Source of the DNA: Priestia megaterium
GTDB taxonomy: Bacteria; Bacillota; Bacilli; Bacillales; Bacillaceae_H
DNA: 64,000 nt
Direction of reading: 5' to 3'
Assembly (NCBI GenBank): GCA_008180335.1
Contig: VTEF01000001.1
Coordinates: 436,636-500,635, forward strand
Below the pieces are notes generated by a model. That model did not search any database. It was not told where the DNA came from and saw nothing but the letters and a program-made list of their open reading frames with translations. Both the position numbers and the translations under genes were made by a program. This document shows positions 10,176-19,528 of this stretch, piece by piece; position 1 is the stretch's first letter, and each line of letters begins with the position of its first letter.

Positions 10176-10240
10176 TCATAGGCCATGCTTTATGAAACTA
10201 AAGATGTAAAAGGTGCGGTTTTTGAGAAGGGGGAACACAT

Positions 10241-11122
10241 ATGTATATTGACGGTGTGTTTTCTGGTGGAGGAATCAAGGGGTTTGCACTAGTAGGAGCA
10301 TTACAAGCAATAGAAGAAAAAGGGTTCATATTTCGTCGCTTAGCAGGAACAAGTGCTGGATCAATGATATGTGCGTTCATAGCAGCTGGTTATACGAGTG
10401 AGGAAATGATTAAAATGATGAATGAAGTTGACTTTGCTACATTTTTAGATCAAAGGGTGTCTTTTTTACCATCAGCTTTGACTAAATGGCTTTTTTTATA
10501 TTGGAAACTAGGGCTGTATAAAGGGGATAGATTCGAAACGTGGATTGCTGAAAATCTCCAAATGCGCGGAATTGCTACATTTGGAGATTTACCTCCTCAC
10601 TCTTTACGTATTATCGCTTCAGATTTAACAAACAGTAAAATGGTAGTGTTACCAGATGATTTGCCCAAATATGGAATTGACCCAAGTCGATTTCCCGTCG
10701 CTAAGGCTGTAAGAATGAGTTGTAGCATTCCTTATTTTTTTGAACCAGTCAAATTAAAGACAACGCCCGTTAGCATTATTGTAGACGGAGGAGTGTTAAG
10801 TAATTTTCCTATTTTTTTATTTGATGATGAACATCGACTAAAGAAGCGGCCAGTAATTGGAATTAAATTAAGTCCGAGTGAAGCAGAACGTGAGCGTAAT
10901 CATATAAAAAATGCGGTTGGTTTGTTTACAGCGTTGTTTGAAACGATGAAGGATGCCCATGATGCAAGGCATATCTCTAAAAGGCATGAGCGAAACATTA
11001 TCTTTTTACCTGTCAACAGCGTATTAGCAACTGAATTTTCATTAACAGATGAACAAAAAGATGAATTGATTTCATTTGGAAAAAACAAAGCATTAGAGTT
11101 TTTGAAAAAATGGTGTTATTAA
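10241..11122 (+). CDS. yqhO: Patatin-like phospholipase
   Basis: 293 residues. The catalytic dyad of patatin lipases is complete: the oxyanion stretch SGGGIKG near residue 8, the nucleophile elbow G-T-S38-A-G, and the VDGG motif with D182. No signal peptide is seen, so it should act in the cytosol or on the inner membrane face. Start ATG follows AGAAGGGGGAAC. It is followed by a symmetric terminator shared with the convergent yqhP. The substrate is not known; homologues are usually annotated only as patatin family. Confidence 0.9.
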   Translation: MYIDGVFSGGGIKGFALVGALQAIEEKGFIFRRLAGTSAGSMICAFIAAGYTSEEMIKMMNEVDFATFLDQRVSFLPSALTKWLFLYWKLGLYKGDRFETWIAENLQMRGIATFGDLPPHSLRIIASDLTNSKMVVLPDDLPKYGIDPSRFPVAKAVRMSCSIPYFFEPVKLKTTPVSIIVDGGVLSNFPIFLFDDEHRLKKRPVIGIKLSPSEAERERNHIKNAVGLFTALFETMKDAHDARHISKRHERNIIFLPVNSVLATEFSLTDEQKDELISFGKNKALEFLKKWCY

Positions 11123-11162
11123 CACGAAAAACCAAGGGATGCTATCCTTGGTTTTTTGTGTT
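11121..11162. terminator. Bidirectional terminator between yqhO and yqhP
   Basis: AACACGAAAAACCAAGG pairs with CCTTGGTTTTTTGTGTT; A-rich on one side and T-rich on the other, serving both convergent genes. It reaches the stop codons of both. Confidence 0.88.
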
Positions 11163-11559
11163 AGAAAAAAGCTCTATTTTTCTTTTTTCCTTTTTTTCCT
11201 TCAATAACTGTTAAGTGCGTATTGTTTTTCTTTTTCTTTAACGATTTGGTTGATTTCACAGCGGGACGTTTTTTAACATTGCGATACGCATTCATGTCAA
11301 CTTTATTATTACCGCGTTCTTTCTCTTTTTGCCGCATTTTTGACTGCTTTACTGCACGATAATAACCTTTATCTTGCCCTTTCGTTTGCGAAGGACGGAT
11401 AACAAATCGAAAAATTAAGTAAAACAAAATGATAAACAGAAAGATATAACCTGCTTGACGTAATAAACTCGTTGGACTAGTGAAAAGAGTGTATACAAAT
11501 CCAATGGCTCCTAATCCAATTAATGAATAGATGAGTGGTTTAACGAATGAACGTCTCAT
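11161..11559 (-). CDS. yqhP: Small membrane protein with basic tail (SA1362/YqhP-like)
   Basis: About 132 residues from the ATG complementary to 11557-11559; TTAGGAGGTG is at proper distance, and an upstream in-frame GTG lies inside that ribosome site. Two hydrophobic helices occupy about residues 10-55, followed by a very Lys/Arg-rich cytoplasmic tail (KKRPAVKSTKSLKKKKNN) that could bind nucleic acid or anionic lipid. Function is unknown. It lies downstream of yqhQ on the same strand with a 46-base gap and may share its transcript. Confidence 0.8.
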   Translation of the reverse strand: MRRSFVKPLIYSLIGLGAIGFVYTLFTSPTSLLRQAGYIFLFIILFYLIFRFVIRPSQTKGQDKGYYRAVKQSKMRQKEKERGNNKVDMNAYRNVKKRPAVKSTKSLKKKKNNTHLTVIEGKKGKKKNRAFF

Positions 11560-11605
11560 TTTGTTCACCTCCTAAAATGTTAAAAAGAAAGCAAAACACA
11601 GTAGA

Positions 11606-12550
11606 TTAAATAACTTGTTCGTCTGTTGTAGAAGATGGTTCGTTTTCAAGACGTAGTAGTTCTTTAAACGAAGCGATTGCGACTTCTACCTGATCATCTT
11701 TAGGTTCTTTTGTTGTTAATAGCTGAAGCCATAAGCCGGGATAACCTAAGAAACGGAGAACAGGGACGTGACGAACTTTATTTGTTATTTGTAGCACCTC
11801 AAATGATAAGCCGAGAACAACCGGAATTAGAGCAAGACGGTTTAAAATCCTTACCCACAAAGGGTCAGTAGGAACAAGCAAGTAAACAAACATTCCGACT
11901 ACGACTGTAAAAAGAATAAAGCTGCTTCCGCAACGATAATGAAGTCGAGATTGTGCTTGAACAGATTCTACTGTTAGCTCAACGTTATTTTCATAAGCAT
12001 TAATTACTTTATGTTCTGCTCCGTGATATTGAAATACTCGCTTAATCAGTGGCGTTTGAGAAATAACATAAATATAGGTAAGCAATAATAGAAGCTTAAA
12101 CACACTTTCAATTAGGACTTGTGCTATATTTGACGTAAAGATAGGACGAGTTAAATCTGCTAAAAACACGGGGATTAAAGTAAATAGCACTTTTCCAAAT
12201 AGAAACGATAAAACACCGATTGTCGCGACACCCAGTATTAATGTTAGTTTTGATTCTTTTTTTCCTTTTGTTATTTGCTGATCTTCATCAGGATGAAGAT
12301 CATAGCGTTCTGATGAAAAGTTTAAATGTTGTGTACCATTTGCACTTGCTTCAATAATAGCAGCGATTCCTCTTAAGAAAGGCACTTTTTTAAGCGCCGT
12401 TAGCACACGGTTCGATCTCCGGGGAGATTGAAAATATTCAATAGATTGATCTTTGCGACGGATGGCTGTTACCATCATGCGCTTTCCACCAAACATGACA
12501 CCTTCCATAACGGCTTGACCACCATATGCAGGTTTTTGTAATTTAGACAT
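11606..12550 (-). CDS. yqhQ: DUF1385 multi-pass membrane protein
   Basis: About 314 residues from the ATG complementary to 12548-12550; a GTG four codons upstream is an alternative. The N terminus PAYGGQAVMEGVMFGGKRMM is the hallmark of DUF1385, followed by a cluster of membrane segments from about 100 to 240, with the conserved HYRCGSSF and YHGAEHK motifs (His, Glu and Cys that look suited to metal binding). Predicted to be a metal-dependent membrane enzyme or transporter, but no activity is established. Likely cotranscribed with yqhP. Confidence 0.88.
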   Translation of the reverse strand: MSKLQKPAYGGQAVMEGVMFGGKRMMVTAIRRKDQSIEYFQSPRRSNRVLTALKKVPFLRGIAAIIEASANGTQHLNFSSERYDLHPDEDQQITKGKKESKLTLILGVATIGVLSFLFGKVLFTLIPVFLADLTRPIFTSNIAQVLIESVFKLLLLLTYIYVISQTPLIKRVFQYHGAEHKVINAYENNVELTVESVQAQSRLHYRCGSSFILFTVVVGMFVYLLVPTDPLWVRILNRLALIPVVLGLSFEVLQITNKVRHVPVLRFLGYPGLWLQLLTTKEPKDDQVEVAIASFKELLRLENEPSSTTDEQVI

Positions 12551-12775
12551 TTCAGACACCAACCTAACTCAGACTAATTACCCCTTGATATTCTATATTC
12601 TACAGCAATTTTGAATAAACCTCTAGGTCGATGTATGTTATCTATTTTAGCCAATATTTTTCTATATCACACCTATAATGATAAAAATTTCCTTGATTAA
12701 ATTTTCATAAAAGTGATGAAATCTAAAAATAGAACGAAGATAAACCGCTCATACTATATAGTAGAGGTGATTGAA

Positions 12776-13318
12776 ATGACAGAGAAAAAACAAAATCAGC
12801 AAAAACAAGATTCAGCTGTAAGCGAAAGTTCAGTAAAGAGAGAATCTTCATTTTTAGCAAAAACAATCGTCATTGGTTTTGTAGGTGGCATACTCTGGAG
12901 TTTTATTGGTTATTTAACGTACGTATTTAACTTTAGTGAAATTCATCCGAATACGATCTTACAACCATGGGCTTTAGGTGCTTGGAAAGAAAGGTGGATT
13001 GGCTTAGTTGTTAGTATTTTTGTCATTGGGATCTTATCAATGATTGTTGGATTGTTATACTACGTACTGTTGAAAAAGTTTAAAACAATGTGGGTTGGCA
13101 TCGGTTATGGTTTATTATTATGGGCAGTGGTATTTCTTGTGTTAAACCCTCTGTTTCCTACTATTAAGACAGTTGCTGATTTAACATTTAATACAATTAT
13201 TACAACAATCTGTTTATATATTTTATATGGGGTGTTTGTCGGATATTCCATTTCATTTGAAGCTGCTGAACTTTATACAAATGATCAATCAAGCGATTCC
13301 CAAACGATGAATAAGTAG
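12776..13318 (+). CDS. yqhR: Conserved membrane protein YqhR
   Basis: 180 residues from ATG 12776 (MTEKKQNQQKQ) behind AGAGGTG; a longer GTG-started frame begins at 12713 but lacks a ribosome site. The N terminus is polar; four hydrophobic segments follow (about residues 25-50, 80-105, 110-135 and 140-165). The order yqhQ, yqhR, aroQ, yqhT matches B. subtilis. Function is unknown. Confidence 0.8.
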   Translation: MTEKKQNQQKQDSAVSESSVKRESSFLAKTIVIGFVGGILWSFIGYLTYVFNFSEIHPNTILQPWALGAWKERWIGLVVSIFVIGILSMIVGLLYYVLLKKFKTMWVGIGYGLLLWAVVFLVLNPLFPTIKTVADLTFNTIITTICLYILYGVFVGYSISFEAAELYTNDQSSDSQTMNK

Positions 13319-13507
13319 TGTGAATGTTTTGATTTATGATAAACTAATGGATGAAGAAGAATCCTCATTAGAAAGTGAAAAGCAGTGAGTGTCTCGTGTT
13401 TTTCAAGCGATGAGTGGCAAAAGAAGCCAAGGCCGATTAACTAAAATAGAAAAGGTCATATTCTTGCGGATTGTGATGAAAATGCATCGTAGGTAAGGGA
13501 GAGTTTT

Positions 13508-13951
13508 ATGAGTAAATTTCTTGTTATTAATGGACCGAATTTAAACCGTCTTGGTGTGCGGGAACCTGACGTGTATGGGAGAGAAAGTCTGTCAACAATT
13601 GAAACAAATGTGCAGTGTCTAGCAAATAAGCATGGCATTGAAGTAAAATGTGTTCAATCAAATTATGAAGGAGTTATTATCGATTGGATTCATGAAGCTG
13701 ATACAGATTTTGATGGCATCGTTATTAACCCAGGCGCTTTTACGCACTATAGCTACGCAATTCGAGATGCGATTGCCAGTATATCCATTCCAGTGATTGA
13801 AGTGCACATTTCAAACGTACATAAAAGAGAAGAGTTTCGTCATCAATCCGTTACCGCGCCTGTCACGGCAGGACAAATTGTGGGGCTGGGATTATACGGG
13901 TATGAATTAGCCATTCATGCTCTTTTACAATTAAGGGGGAGTGGGAAATGA
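13508..13951 (+). CDS. aroQ: Type II 3-dehydroquinate dehydratase
   Basis: 147 residues. It dehydrates 3-dehydroquinate to 3-dehydroshikimate (shikimate pathway or quinate use). Type II features are clear: the start MSKFLVINGPNLNRLGVREPDVYG with the catalytic Tyr in the flexible loop, NPGAFTHYSYAIRDA with the active His, and EVHISNVHKREEFR. Start ATG follows GGGAGAG. The stop overlaps the start of the peptidase gene by four bases (ATGA), so the two are translationally coupled. Confidence 0.96.
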   Translation: MSKFLVINGPNLNRLGVREPDVYGRESLSTIETNVQCLANKHGIEVKCVQSNYEGVIIDWIHEADTDFDGIVINPGAFTHYSYAIRDAIASISIPVIEVHISNVHKREEFRHQSVTAPVTAGQIVGLGLYGYELAIHALLQLRGSGK

Positions 13952-15006
13952 AGTTAACAAAATTACGTGAGCAATTTTCAGCATTGAACATTGATGGGAT
14001 GATTATTACAAGTGAATATAACCGTCGTTATATGACGAATTTTACTGGTTCATCAGGGATTGCTGTGGTGTCAGCAGAGCATGCGGCTTTTGTTACAGAT
14101 TTTCGTTATGTAGAGCAGGCAGCGAGTCAAACAGAAGGATTTGATATTGTTCAGCATAAAGGGCCTATTCATGAAGCAGTAGCAAATGTCGTCAAACAAT
14201 TCGGTATTACGAAGTTAGGTTTTGAGCAAGATTATGTTACTTATTCACAATTTGAATCCTTGCAGACACACATTCAAGCTGAGCTTGTACCTGTTTCACA
14301 TGCAATTGAAAACTTACGCTTGATAAAGAGTGACTCAGAGATTAAGATATTAAAGGAAGCTGCAAAAATTGCTGATGCGGCATATGAACATATTTTAACC
14401 TTCGTTCGCCCTGGTTTAACAGAACTTCAAGTATCAAATGAACTTGAGTTTTTTATGAAAAAACAAGGTGCTCTTTCTTCGTCTTTTGATATTATTGTTG
14501 CATCTGGCCATCGTTCGGCATTACCACATGGGGTTGCTTCAGACAAAGTCATTGAAAAAGGTGAATTGGTAACGCTTGATTTTGGTGCGTACTATCAAGG
14601 GTATTGCTCTGATATTACACGTACGTTTGCGGTAGGACATATAAGCGACGAACTTAAAACCATTTATGATGTTGTATTGCAAGCACAGTTAAAGGGAATG
14701 AAAGAGATTAAGGCAGGAATGACTGGAAAAGAAGCGGATGCTTTGACGCGAGATTACATTACAGAACAAGGGTATGGCCAATACTTTGGACATTCTACTG
14801 GTCATGGTCTCGGTTTAGAAGTACATGAAGCACCTTCACTATCCATAAAGTCACAAGATAAATTGCAGCCAGGAATGGTTGTAACCGTTGAACCGGGTAT
14901 TTACATACCAAACCTCGGTGGTGTTCGAATTGAAGACGATACCGTGGTAACAGCAGAAGGAAATGAGTCATTAACACACTCATCAAAAGAACTAATTATT
15001 TTATAA
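13948..15006 (+). CDS. yqhT: Xaa-Pro aminopeptidase (M24 family)
   Basis: 352 residues in the creatinase/pita-bread fold. N-terminal domain about 1-125, catalytic domain thereafter. Metal ligands appear in [22 protein letters not shown] (two Asp), [13 protein letters not shown] (His), and [11 protein letters not shown] plus GGVRIEDD (two Glu). It removes N-terminal residues ahead of proline. The start overlaps aroQ by four bases and efp follows after 20 bases; the pairing peptidase plus efp is conserved in Bacilli. Confidence 0.94.
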   Translation: MKLTKLREQFSALNIDGMIITSEYNRRYMTNFTGSSGIAVVSAEHAAFVTDFRYVEQAASQTEGFDIVQHKGPIHEAVANVVKQFGITKLGFEQDYVTYSQFESLQTHIQAELVPVSHAIENLRLIKSDSEIKILKEAAKIADAAYEHILTFVRPGLTELQVSNELEFFMKKQGALSSSFDIIVASGHRSALPHGVASDKVIEKGELVTLDFGAYYQGYCSDITRTFAVGHISDELKTIYDVVLQAQLKGMKEIKAGMTGKEADALTRDYITEQGYGQYFGHSTGHGLGLEVHEAPSLSIKSQDKLQPGMVVTVEPGIYIPNLGGVRIEDDTVVTAEGNESLTHSSKELIIL

Positions 15007-15026
15007 TACGCAGGAGGAATTTCTTT

Positions 15027-15584
15027 ATGATTTCAGTAAACGATTTTCGTACAGGTTTAACAGTAGAAGTAGACGGAGGCATTTGGCGTGTAATGGATTT
15101 CCAACACGTAAAGCCAGGTAAAGGTGCAGCGTTTGTTCGTTCAAAACTACGTAATCTTCGTACAGGTGCTGTTCAAGAAAAAACATTCCGTGCAGGCGAA
15201 AAAGTAGCAAAAGCACAAATTGATAATCGTAAAATGCAATATTTATATGCAAGTGGTGACCAGCACGTATTTATGGATAATCAATCATATGAGCAACTTG
15301 AACTTCCGGCTAGTGCCATTGAATATGAATTGAAGTTCTTAAAAGAAAACATGGAAGTAGCCATTATGATGTATCAAGGTGAAACATTAGGAGTTGAACT
15401 TCCAAATACAGTTGAATTAAAAGTAACAGAGACAGAGCCAGGTATTAAAGGTGATACAGCTTCTGGGGGAACAAAACCAGCAACTGTTGAAACAGGTTTA
15501 ATTGTACAGGTTCCATTCTTTGTTAACGAAGGTGATGTATTAATTATCAACACAACAGACAGCAGCTACGTATCACGTGCATAA
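15027..15584 (+). CDS. efp: Translation elongation factor P
   Basis: 185 residues, beginning [18 protein letters not shown] behind CAGGAGGAAT. EF-P relieves ribosome stalling at polyproline. The KOW-like domain 1 carries the loop KPGKGAAF, whose Lys is the modification site in other species; domains 2 and 3 (OB folds) end with [18 protein letters not shown] strong terminator follows. It may be read with aroQ and yqhT. Confidence 0.97.
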   Translation: MISVNDFRTGLTVEVDGGIWRVMDFQHVKPGKGAAFVRSKLRNLRTGAVQEKTFRAGEKVAKAQIDNRKMQYLYASGDQHVFMDNQSYEQLELPASAIEYELKFLKENMEVAIMMYQGETLGVELPNTVELKVTETEPGIKGDTASGGTKPATVETGLIVQVPFFVNEGDVLIINTTDSSYVSRA

Positions 15585-15599
15585 TAGAATAGCATGGGA

Positions 15600-15630
15600 A
15601 AAGGCAGAGAGTTCACTCTCTGCCTTTTTT
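15600..15630 (+). terminator. Terminator after efp
   Basis: AAAGGCAGAGAG pairs with CTCTCTGCCTTT around a short loop, followed by a T-run. Confidence 0.92.
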
Positions 15631-15711
15631 GTGCTTTTTTTATGTAAAAGTGATAACTACTTTTCGTTATGCATAGGTTGTACTAAAGAATGTACCAAGT
15701 AGGAGGAGCAT

Positions 15712-15993
15712 ATGAAGCATTGGTTTGATCATATTAACGGAACTGTATTAACAATGGCATGTTTACGGTTTGTATCATCATTTATTGAATTTATTGCTGC
15801 AATTTTAATTTTTACGAATAATGATGTGAAAAAAGCACTCATGATTAATGGAATGCTTGCTTTGGTAGGGCCTATTGTAATGGTTAGTTCATTTAGCATT
15901 GGACTAGTATCGATAGCTGACCAATTGTCATTTGGTAAGCTAATTCTTATTGTCATTGGTGTTGTTTTTATTCTTATAGGTGTATTTAAGTAA
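15712..15993 (+). CDS. yqhV: DUF2619 membrane protein YqhV
   Basis: 93 residues behind AGGAGGAGC. Three hydrophobic segments are visible (about 8-33, 40-62 and 73-92), with little soluble sequence. It sits directly before the spoIIIA operon, as in B. subtilis. Its function is not established; the position suggests, but does not show, a sporulation link. Confidence 0.8.
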   Translation: MKHWFDHINGTVLTMACLRFVSSFIEFIAAILIFTNNDVKKALMINGMLALVGPIVMVSSFSIGLVSIADQLSFGKLILIVIGVVFILIGVFK

Positions 15994-16001
15994 AATTTCA
16001 G

Positions 16002-16030
16002 GCATAAGATGGTCAAGCTTGCCATACATT
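16002..16030 (+). promoter_or_regulatory. Candidate sigma-E promoter of the spoIIIA operon
   Basis: CATACATT at 16023-16030 is a perfect sigma-E -10. Fourteen bases upstream, GCATAAG matches five of seven positions of the sigma-E -35 (KMATATT). The spoIIIA operon is known to be sigma-E dependent in the mother cell, and the distance to spoIIIAA (about 22 bases to the likely start) is suitable. Confidence 0.7.
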
Positions 16031-16059
16031 GAAATGAGTATAAATGCGAGGGGATGAAC

Positions 16060-16971
16060 ATGTTAGAAGAAGTATTAGACATCTTTCCACCTTCCATCCG
16101 AGAAATTGCCGAAGCATATATTTACGATCATGCAACTAAATTAGAGGAAATACGTGTACGAGTCAGCAGGCCGTTAGAGTTTACAATCCACAATCTTCCT
16201 TATTTTCAGCCTTACATTGTAACTGAAGATGATATTTTATTTATTCTCAATAAACTCAGCCAGTTTTCTATTTATATGATTGAAGAGGAGCTTAAAAAAG
16301 GCTATGTCACGATTGAAGGCGGTCATCGAGTAGGACTAGCAGGAAAGGTTATTACTGAAAATGGACAGGTTCGGGTTATTCGTGATGTGACGTCGTTTAA
16401 TGTTCGAATTGCGAAACAACAAATTGGAATTGCACATTCGTTAATTCCATTTTTATATGAAAATCATTGGCTCAGCACCATTTTAATTGGTCCGCCTCAG
16501 ACAGGTAAAACGACGATGATACGTGATCTAGCAAGGGTGATGAGTACAGGGATAGAAAAAAATATTTCACCAGTAAAAGTGGGAATCGTAGATGAACGTT
16601 CTGAAATTGCCGGATGTGTAAAAGGAATTCCACAGCATACATTTGGAACGAGAATTGATGTGTTAGATAGTTGTCCAAAGGCTGAAGGAATGATGATGAT
16701 GATTCGTTCTATGAGTCCTGATGTATTAATCGTTGATGAAATTGGCAGCGAACAAGACTGCCAGGCTGTGTTAGAAGCAGTTAATGCAGGCGTATGTGTG
16801 GTGATGACGGTACATGGCTTTGATCTAGAAGACCTTAAGAAAAGACCCTCTTTACGGGAGCTTATACATCTTCAAGTATTCCAGCGTTATATTGTATTAT
16901 CAAATGTCAAAGGGCCTGGGACAATTCGTCACATCTATGACAGGCATCATAAAAAGCTAATGATGGAATAA
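16060..16971 (+). CDS. spoIIIAA: Stage III sporulation protein AA (ATPase)
   Basis: 303 residues from ATG 16060, chosen because GAGGGGA is too close to the in-frame ATG at 16054. Secretion-type ATPase of the mother cell that powers the SpoIIIA-SpoIIQ feeding channel to the forespore. The Walker A is GPPQTGKTT near residue 146; a Walker B-like VLIVDEIG lies near 225, and EEIRVRVSRPLEF is the conserved N-terminal stretch. Unlike B. subtilis, where AA and AB nearly touch (from memory), 197 bases separate the two genes here. Confidence 0.95.
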   Translation: MLEEVLDIFPPSIREIAEAYIYDHATKLEEIRVRVSRPLEFTIHNLPYFQPYIVTEDDILFILNKLSQFSIYMIEEELKKGYVTIEGGHRVGLAGKVITENGQVRVIRDVTSFNVRIAKQQIGIAHSLIPFLYENHWLSTILIGPPQTGKTTMIRDLARVMSTGIEKNISPVKVGIVDERSEIAGCVKGIPQHTFGTRIDVLDSCPKAEGMMMMIRSMSPDVLIVDEIGSEQDCQAVLEAVNAGVCVVMTVHGFDLEDLKKRPSLRELIHLQVFQRYIVLSNVKGPGTIRHIYDRHHKKLMME

Positions 16972-17168
16972 AGTGAAACGTCCATAAATAGAGTTTTTTC
17001 ATCTCCCATTCATCTTTCTGGCCTCTTCCAGTCTTAATAGTAGGGGTTTTGTCGATTAAGAGCTAGTTAGTTTGTATAGATTAGAGGAAAAACAGTAGTT
17101 CAATATGATTACAGTGAGTTAATGACCGAAAGTGATGTCAGTTTAGAAATTGAAAAGGATGACGGTGT

Positions 17169-17681
17169 ATGAAAGTATTCGGTGCCATTTTTATCTTATT
17201 AGCTTCGACATTTATAGGGTTTGAACTTGCTAAACAATTGAGTGAGCGGCCGCGTCAGCTGCGCCAATTAAAAGCAGCTCTTCGGTCCTTAGAAGCTGAG
17301 ATTATGTACAGTAACCGTCCTTTGCACGAAGTAGCAAGGCTATTGTCAACACAATTTCCCGCACCATTGTCGAATTTATTCGCTGAATTTTCAGAGAAAA
17401 TAAAAGTAGGGCATGCGAGTGTAAAAGTAGTATGGGAAGAAACGTTAGAAAAAGTTTGGAAGCATACAGCTTTCAAAGAAGGTGAATTAGAAGTGCTTAA
17501 GCAGTTTGGAGAGACGCTTGGGCAACATGATCGCTATTCGCAGCAAAAGCATATTTTATTAACGCTAAACCACCTAGAACGAGAAGAACAAGATGCAATT
17601 GATAAGCAAAATCGCTATGAAAAAATGGTGAAAAGCTTAGGTTTTTTGTCAGGATTACTACTCGTCATTTTATTGATGTAG
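17169..17681 (+). CDS. spoIIIAB: Stage III sporulation protein AB
   Basis: 170 residues with an N-terminal membrane helix (VFGAIFILLASTFIGFELA), a helical soluble region rich in charged residues and a C-terminal hydrophobic segment. Known from structural work on the family to resemble type II secretion GspF-like proteins; part of the SpoIIIA channel. Start ATG follows AAAAGGATG. spoIIIAC follows within 18 bases. Confidence 0.94.
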   Translation: MKVFGAIFILLASTFIGFELAKQLSERPRQLRQLKAALRSLEAEIMYSNRPLHEVARLLSTQFPAPLSNLFAEFSEKIKVGHASVKVVWEETLEKVWKHTAFKEGELEVLKQFGETLGQHDRYSQQKHILLTLNHLEREEQDAIDKQNRYEKMVKSLGFLSGLLLVILLM

Positions 17682-17699
17682 TGATTGGAGGAATGTGAT

Positions 17700-17906
17700 G
17701 TGGGTATCGACATGAATACAATCTTTCAAATTGCTGGAATTGGTATTGTTGTGGCGTTTTTAGTAACAGTACTCGAACAAATGGGAAAGAAAGATTACGC
17801 CAATTGGGTGACGCTTATCGGCTTTATTTATATTTTATTTATGGTTGCTTCCATTGTGGAAGAGTTATTCCAAAAGATCAAAGCAGTTTTTTTATTTCAG
17901 GGCTAA
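17700..17906 (+). CDS. spoIIIAC: Stage III sporulation protein AC
   Basis: 68 residues from the GTG at 17700, placed 8 bases after GGAGG; this gives a product starting (M)GIDMNTIFQIAG with the usual family length. A TTG-started frame from 17685 would swallow the ribosome site. Two membrane helices. Component of the mother-cell side of the feeding channel, related in sequence to the first part of SpoIIIAD. Confidence 0.93.
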   Translation: MGIDMNTIFQIAGIGIVVAFLVTVLEQMGKKDYANWVTLIGFIYILFMVASIVEELFQKIKAVFLFQG

Positions 17907-17926
17907 GGGAGTGATTAGCGATTGAA

Positions 17927-18310
17927 ATGATTCAAATTGTCGGGTTCGGTTTGGTCGCGACTTTTTTAGCGCTTATTTTAAAAGAACATAAATCCCCTAT
18001 TGCTTTTTTACTTGTTGTTTTTGTAGGTTGTGTCATCTTTTTGTTTTTAATTGATCAAATATATGAAATCATTCAAATGGTTGAAAAACTATCGGTGAAT
18101 GCGCATGTGAATATGATTTATGTAGAGACCATTTTAAAAATTATCGGCATTGCATATATTGCAGAATTTGGAGCACAAATTACGAAAGATGCTGGACAAA
18201 GTGCGATTGCTTCAAAAATTGAGCTTGGAGGTAAAATCTTAATTTTATCGATGGCTATTCCGATTTTAACAGTCATTATCGAAACGATCATTTCCATGCT
18301 GCCAACCTAA
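17927..18310 (+). CDS. spoIIIAD: Stage III sporulation protein AD
   Basis: 127 residues from ATG 17927, four predicted membrane segments, typical of SpoIIIAD. The ribosome site AAGGGAG at 17905-17911 is 15 bases from this ATG but 9 bases from an in-frame ATT at 17921; a rare ATT start (two residues longer) is possible. Part of the SpoIIIA membrane complex. Stands between spoIIIAC and spoIIIAE in the conserved order. Confidence 0.93.
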   Translation: MIQIVGFGLVATFLALILKEHKSPIAFLLVVFVGCVIFLFLIDQIYEIIQMVEKLSVNAHVNMIYVETILKIIGIAYIAEFGAQITKDAGQSAIASKIELGGKILILSMAIPILTVIIETIISMLPT

Positions 18311-18332
18311 ATAGAGTCTATGAGGTGACGAA

Positions 18333-19517
18333 ATGAAGTGGTGTACGTTCAAATTAAATATATTGGCTCTTCTTTTAGGCTTCTTTTTTGTCTTTCCAGA
18401 AAATGCACAAGCTTCTCAGCCACCACCTCAGCAAGACATTGTTAATGAACAAATTAATCAACTTGGCATTGACGAAGTAAAACAGTTTTGGGATGACATT
18501 TTGACACAGTATGGCGGCTTTTTACCTGAAAGTCAAAAAGGGAGTCTAGTTGATTTTCTAAAAGGGGAAAAAGAGTTTTCATTACAAGAGTGGCTAGCAG
18601 GATTTGTAAAGTTTTTATTTCAAGAAGTGCTAGCAAACGGAAAATTATTAGGAACACTCATTATGCTTACTGTGTTTAGCGTGTTTTTACAAACGCTGCA
18701 AAGTGCATTTAATCAGCAGGCTGTCAGTAAAGTGGCATATGCACTTGTCTATATGGTGCTCATTATTATTGCACTAAATAGTTTTCAAATTGCTATCTCT
18801 TATGCAACAGCCGCGATTGAAACAATGTCAAAATTCATTTTAGCCCTTGTTCCGCTCTTATTAGCACTTATGGCTTCCTCAGGAGGAGCAATATCAGCAG
18901 CATTTTTTCATCCAGTTATTTTATTTTTGATGAATACAAGCGGACTTTTGATTCAATATATTGTGATGCCTCTGCTATTCCTTTCAGCTATGCTCAGTAT
19001 CGTAAGTACGATTTCTGATCAGTACAAAGTTACTCAGTTGGCACAGCTGTTACGAAATGTAAGCATTGGCATACTTGGTATCTTTTTGACTATTTTTTTG
19101 GGGGTTATTTCTGTTCAAGGTGCAACGTCTGCTGTAGCAGATGGAATTACTATTCGAACTGCTAAATTTGTAACAGGAAATTTTATTCCTGTTGTGGGAC
19201 GAGTCTTTACAGATGCCGCAGATACGGTTATCGGCGCGTCGTTGCTATTAAAAAATACAATTGGAATGGCAGGGGTTGCAATCTTATTACTCATCGTGGC
19301 GTTTCCAGCTATAAAAGTACTGACTCTTGCTTTGATTTATAAATTGGCTGCTGCACTCTTACAACCAATTGGCGGAGGGCCTGTTATTTCATGTTTAAGC
19401 ATTATCAGTAAAAGTGTGGTGTATATTTTTGCAGCATTAGCCATTGTCTCTCTTATGTTCTTTCTTTGCTTAACAGTTATTATTACAGCTAGTAACATTA
19501 CGATGATGGTGCGATAG
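18333..19517 (+). CDS. spoIIIAE: Stage III sporulation protein AE
   Basis: 394 residues. A cleavable-looking signal sequence (ILALLLGFFFVFPENAQA) is followed by a soluble stretch of about 70 residues, then six to eight membrane helices from about residue 95 to the end. SpoIIIAE is the large polytopic component of the channel that is proposed to form its membrane gate. Start ATG follows GAGGTGACGAA. Confidence 0.95.
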   Translation: MKWCTFKLNILALLLGFFFVFPENAQASQPPPQQDIVNEQINQLGIDEVKQFWDDILTQYGGFLPESQKGSLVDFLKGEKEFSLQEWLAGFVKFLFQEVLANGKLLGTLIMLTVFSVFLQTLQSAFNQQAVSKVAYALVYMVLIIIALNSFQIAISYATAAIETMSKFILALVPLLLALMASSGGAISAAFFHPVILFLMNTSGLLIQYIVMPLLFLSAMLSIVSTISDQYKVTQLAQLLRNVSIGILGIFLTIFLGVISVQGATSAVADGITIRTAKFVTGNFIPVVGRVFTDAADTVIGASLLLKNTIGMAGVAILLLIVAFPAIKVLTLALIYKLAAALLQPIGGGPVISCLSIISKSVVYIFAALAIVSLMFFLCLTVIITASNITMMVR

Positions 19518-19528
19518 GAGGGCTTTAT

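Noticed and set aside
17121-17171. 16-codon ORF overlapping the spoIIIAB start
   Set aside because: Too short and without a ribosome site; listed only as part of the unexplained gap.
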